In this document: positions 6,627-7,660 of the stretch, one piece after another
Layout: every line of letters begins with the position of its first letter
How positions within the stretch are numbered: the first letter of the stretch is position 1
Origin: RGIG3009 sp964389495
GTDB taxonomy: Bacteria; Bacillota; Clostridia; Oscillospirales; Acutalibacteraceae
Assembly: GCA_964389495.1 (NCBI GenBank)
Contig: CAYMDU010000081.1
Location: 1 to 7,660 of the forward strand
Length of the DNA: 7,660 bases
Direction of reading: 5' to 3'
Position numbers and translations under genes: made by a program
The notes under the pieces: model-generated
What the model was told of the DNA's origin: nothing
What the model saw: only the letters and a program-made list of their open reading frames with translations
Databases searched by the model: none

Positions 6627-7526
6627 ATGAGCAAAGCAATACGCTGTTTAACACAAGATGCGGCGGTGGTCGCTGTCGCATTGGATGCTACCGATATAGT
6701 GGCCGAAGCCGAACGGATACACCATCCCTCGGCAGTGGTTACGGCCGCCTTGGGGCGACTGCTGACCGCCGCATCCCTCATGGGGATTATGCTGAAAAAC
6801 ACCGACGATTCGGTCACACTCAAAGTCAACGGCGGCGGGCCGGTGGGGCAGTTGCTGGCAGTGGCCGACGGACGCGGCCATGTCCGTGGATACGCGCAAA
6901 ATCCGGTGGTGGAAATTCCGCTCAAATCAAACGGTAAGCTGGATGTCAGCGGTGCGGTGGGCACAAACGGGTTGCTGTATGTTTTGCGGGATACCGGCGC
7001 GACGGAACCGTATGTCGGCTGCACGCCGTTGGTATCGGGCGAACTGGCCGAGGATATCACTTCGTATTATGCCACCAGCGAACAAATCCCCACGGTTTGC
7101 GCCCTGGGTGTGTTGGTTAATCCCGACCTCACCGTGCGTGCGGCGGGTGGGTTGTTGATTCAGTTGTTGCCGTTTTGTCCGGAAGCGGTTATCGACCGGT
7201 TGGAACGCAATGTGGCGACGCTGCGCCCTGTCACCGAAATGTTGGATGGCGGCATGAGCATCGAGGAAATTTTGCAGCAGGCTTTGGAAGGCCTGGACTA
7301 CGATGTGGTTGACCGTTTCGAACCGACCTACCGGTGCAGCTGTTCGCCGGCCAAGGTGACAGGTGCCTTTTGTGCCATGTCCGACGAGGAATTGCGGTCG
7401 TTGCCGGATGAGAACAATCGTGTGGAGGTAACTTGCAGCTTTTGTGATCGGGTCTACACTTTCACCGGTGACGATATGGAGCGCCTGATTGCCGAGCGGC
7501 ACCGTAAAAAGCAGGAAAATTTATAA
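6627..7526 (+). CDS. hslO: Redox-regulated molecular chaperone Hsp33
   Basis: Hsp33 is a cytoplasmic holdase switched on by oxidative unfolding stress: oxidation of four zinc-binding cysteines releases zinc, unfolds the C-terminal switch and exposes client-binding surface. The protein has 299 residues, close to the usual 290-295. The N-terminal chaperone domain includes LGRLLTAASLMGIMLK (about 42-57), GGGPVGQLLAVAD (about 69-81) and GELAEDITSYYATSEQIPT (138-156). The C-terminal redox switch keeps all four ligands as CSC (C237, C239) and CSFC (C270, C273), so the protein should be redox-active. An extra cysteine, C249, lies between the pairs; its role is unknown. The start has GGAGAG ten nt upstream and fits the family N-terminus. 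It is the last gene of the block; the stop lies inside an AT-rich palindrome, and no GC-rich terminator follows. Identification is secure. Confidence 0.96.
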   Translation: MSKAIRCLTQDAAVVAVALDATDIVAEAERIHHPSAVVTAALGRLLTAASLMGIMLKNTDDSVTLKVNGGGPVGQLLAVADGRGHVRGYAQNPVVEIPLKSNGKLDVSGAVGTNGLLYVLRDTGATEPYVGCTPLVSGELAEDITSYYATSEQIPTVCALGVLVNPDLTVRAAGGLLIQLLPFCPEAVIDRLERNVATLRPVTEMLDGGMSIEEILQQALEGLDYDVVDRFEPTYRCSCSPAKVTGAFCAMSDEELRSLPDENNRVEVTCSFCDRVYTFTGDDMERLIAERHRKKQENL

Positions 7527-7532
7527 ATTTTC
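7515..7532. repeat. AT-rich 18-bp perfect palindrome spanning the hslO stop codon
   Basis: The sequence GAAAATTTATAAATTTTC equals its own reverse complement and is centred on the last hslO codons (TTATAA). As RNA it could fold only into a weak hairpin of A-U pairs closed by one G-C, with no U tract directly after, so it is a poor intrinsic terminator. It could be a protein site, or simply low-complexity AT sequence. Confidence 0.55.
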
Positions 7533-7546
7533 TAAAAAGTTGAGAA

Positions 7547-7572
7547 ATTCCGGTTGACATTTGAGCCGGAAT
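7547..7572. repeat. 7-bp perfect inverted repeat flanking the -35 box of the tRNA promoter
   Basis: ATTCCGG at 7547-7553 and CCGGAAT at 7566-7572 are exact reverse complements separated by 12 nt. The -35 hexamer begins directly after the left arm, and the right arm ends 4 nt before the -10 hexamer. The arm centres are 19 nt apart, roughly two helical turns, which would suit a dimeric regulator. In RNA reading through from hslO it could also fold as a stem with a 12-nt loop. No T tract follows, so it is not a standard terminator. Confidence 0.5.
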
Positions 7573-7582
7573 GTAGTATGAT
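7554..7582 (+). promoter_or_regulatory. Sigma-A-type promoter for the tRNA gene
   Basis: A consensus -35 TTGACA (7554-7559) is followed by a 17-nt spacer and -10 TATGAT (7577-7582, five of six consensus bases). There is no extended -10 TG. Transcription should begin near 7588-7590, giving a leader of about 20 nt before the mature tRNA. Near-consensus spacing and boxes are typical of strong stable-RNA promoters. Confidence 0.85.
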
Positions 7583-7589
7583 AAACAGC

Positions 7590-7603
7590 GTCGCTGATGC
7601 GAC
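7590..7603 (+). other. Small hairpin in the predicted 5' leader of the tRNA precursor
   Basis: GTCGC (7590-7594), loop TGAT, and GCGAC (7599-7603) form a perfect 5-bp stem with a four-base loop. It would sit almost at the 5' end of the transcript from the promoter at 7554-7582 and end 6 nt before the first base of the tRNA. No T run follows. It may protect the 5' end or influence RNase P processing; both ideas are inference. Confidence 0.5.
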
Positions 7604-7609
7604 ACATTC

Positions 7610-7660
7610 GGAAGCATAGCTCAGCTGGTAGAGCACCTGCCTTACAAGCAGGGGGTCACA
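7610..7660 (+). tRNA. tRNA-Val (anticodon TAC), 3' end cut by window edge
   Basis: The visible part folds as a tRNA: acceptor strand GGAAGCA (7610-7616), linker TA, D stem GCTC/GAGC (7619-7622 with 7631-7634) around loop AGCTGGTA with the invariant GG, then base A26 and anticodon stem CCTGC/GCAGG (7636-7640 with 7648-7652). The loop CTTACAA places TAC at positions 34-36, which reads valine codons GTA and GTG. The variable region GGGTC follows, and the T arm begins at 7658 before the window ends. The acceptor 3' strand, T loop and any encoded CCA lie outside. Further tRNA genes may follow downstream. Confidence 0.93.

Noticed and set aside
6220..6630. 136-residue plus-strand frame inside the methyltransferase, ending just into hslO
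   Set aside because: It is out of frame with the well-supported methyltransferase and its translation is a Pro/Cys/Arg-rich shadow without domains.
7534..7547. Possible stem TTTCT/AGAAA after hslO as a terminator
   Set aside because: The stem is only five mostly A-U pairs with a 9-nt loop and no U tract after it, so it is too weak to call a terminator.
1..7660. Search for CRISPR repeats, insertion-sequence ends, att sites, toxin-antitoxin pairs or a defence cassette
   Set aside because: The window is tightly packed with conserved housekeeping genes. No regularly spaced repeats, transposase or recombinase motifs were seen. The tRNA could serve as an integration site, but its 3' end lies outside the window.

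Overview
The window looks like core chromosome of a Bacillota (Firmicutes) bacterium, most likely a moderately GC-rich clostridial lineage such as Oscillospirales. This rests on the gene order dxs-tlyA-nadK-argR-recN, a YerC/YecD-type TrpR-like protein, purine-rich Shine-Dalgarno sites before every complete gene, and a textbook sigma-A promoter. The taxonomic call is inference; GC content was not counted and no search was run.

Layout: all genes lie on the + strand and almost all sequence is coding. Positions 1-1746 hold the 3' part of dxs (isoprenoid precursor synthesis; the window opens inside the gene). Then follow tlyA (1736-2560, S4-domain 2'-O-ribose rRNA methyltransferase, TTG start), nadK (2557-3390, NAD kinase), argR (3393-3851, arginine repressor), recN (3855-5564, SMC-like DNA repair ATPase), a 100-residue YerC/YecD-type regulator (5542-5844), a class I SAM methyltransferase (5841-6605) and hslO (6627-7526, redox chaperone Hsp33). 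Junctions are overlaps of 4-23 nt or gaps of 2-21 nt, so the block from dxs to hslO is probably one transcription unit whose promoter lies upstream of the window. I see no promoter or terminator inside it.

The only real intergenic stretch (7527-7609) is AT-rich. It holds an 18-bp palindrome centred on the hslO stop codon, a perfect 7-bp inverted repeat whose loop contains the -35 box, a consensus promoter (TTGACA, 17 nt, TATGAT), and a short hairpin in the expected leader of a tRNA-Val(TAC) gene that runs off the right edge.

The genes are functionally mixed housekeeping genes (isoprenoid, ribosome modification, NADP supply, arginine control, DNA repair, redox chaperone) that seem joined by conserved linkage, not by one pathway. 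I found no mobile element, CRISPR array, toxin-antitoxin pair or defence locus, and no convincing new system. The points most worth a second look are the symmetric element around the tRNA promoter, the tRNA leader hairpin, a probable 12-bp in-frame duplication beside the catalytic glutamate of tlyA, and the absence of spoIVB-spo0A after recN.
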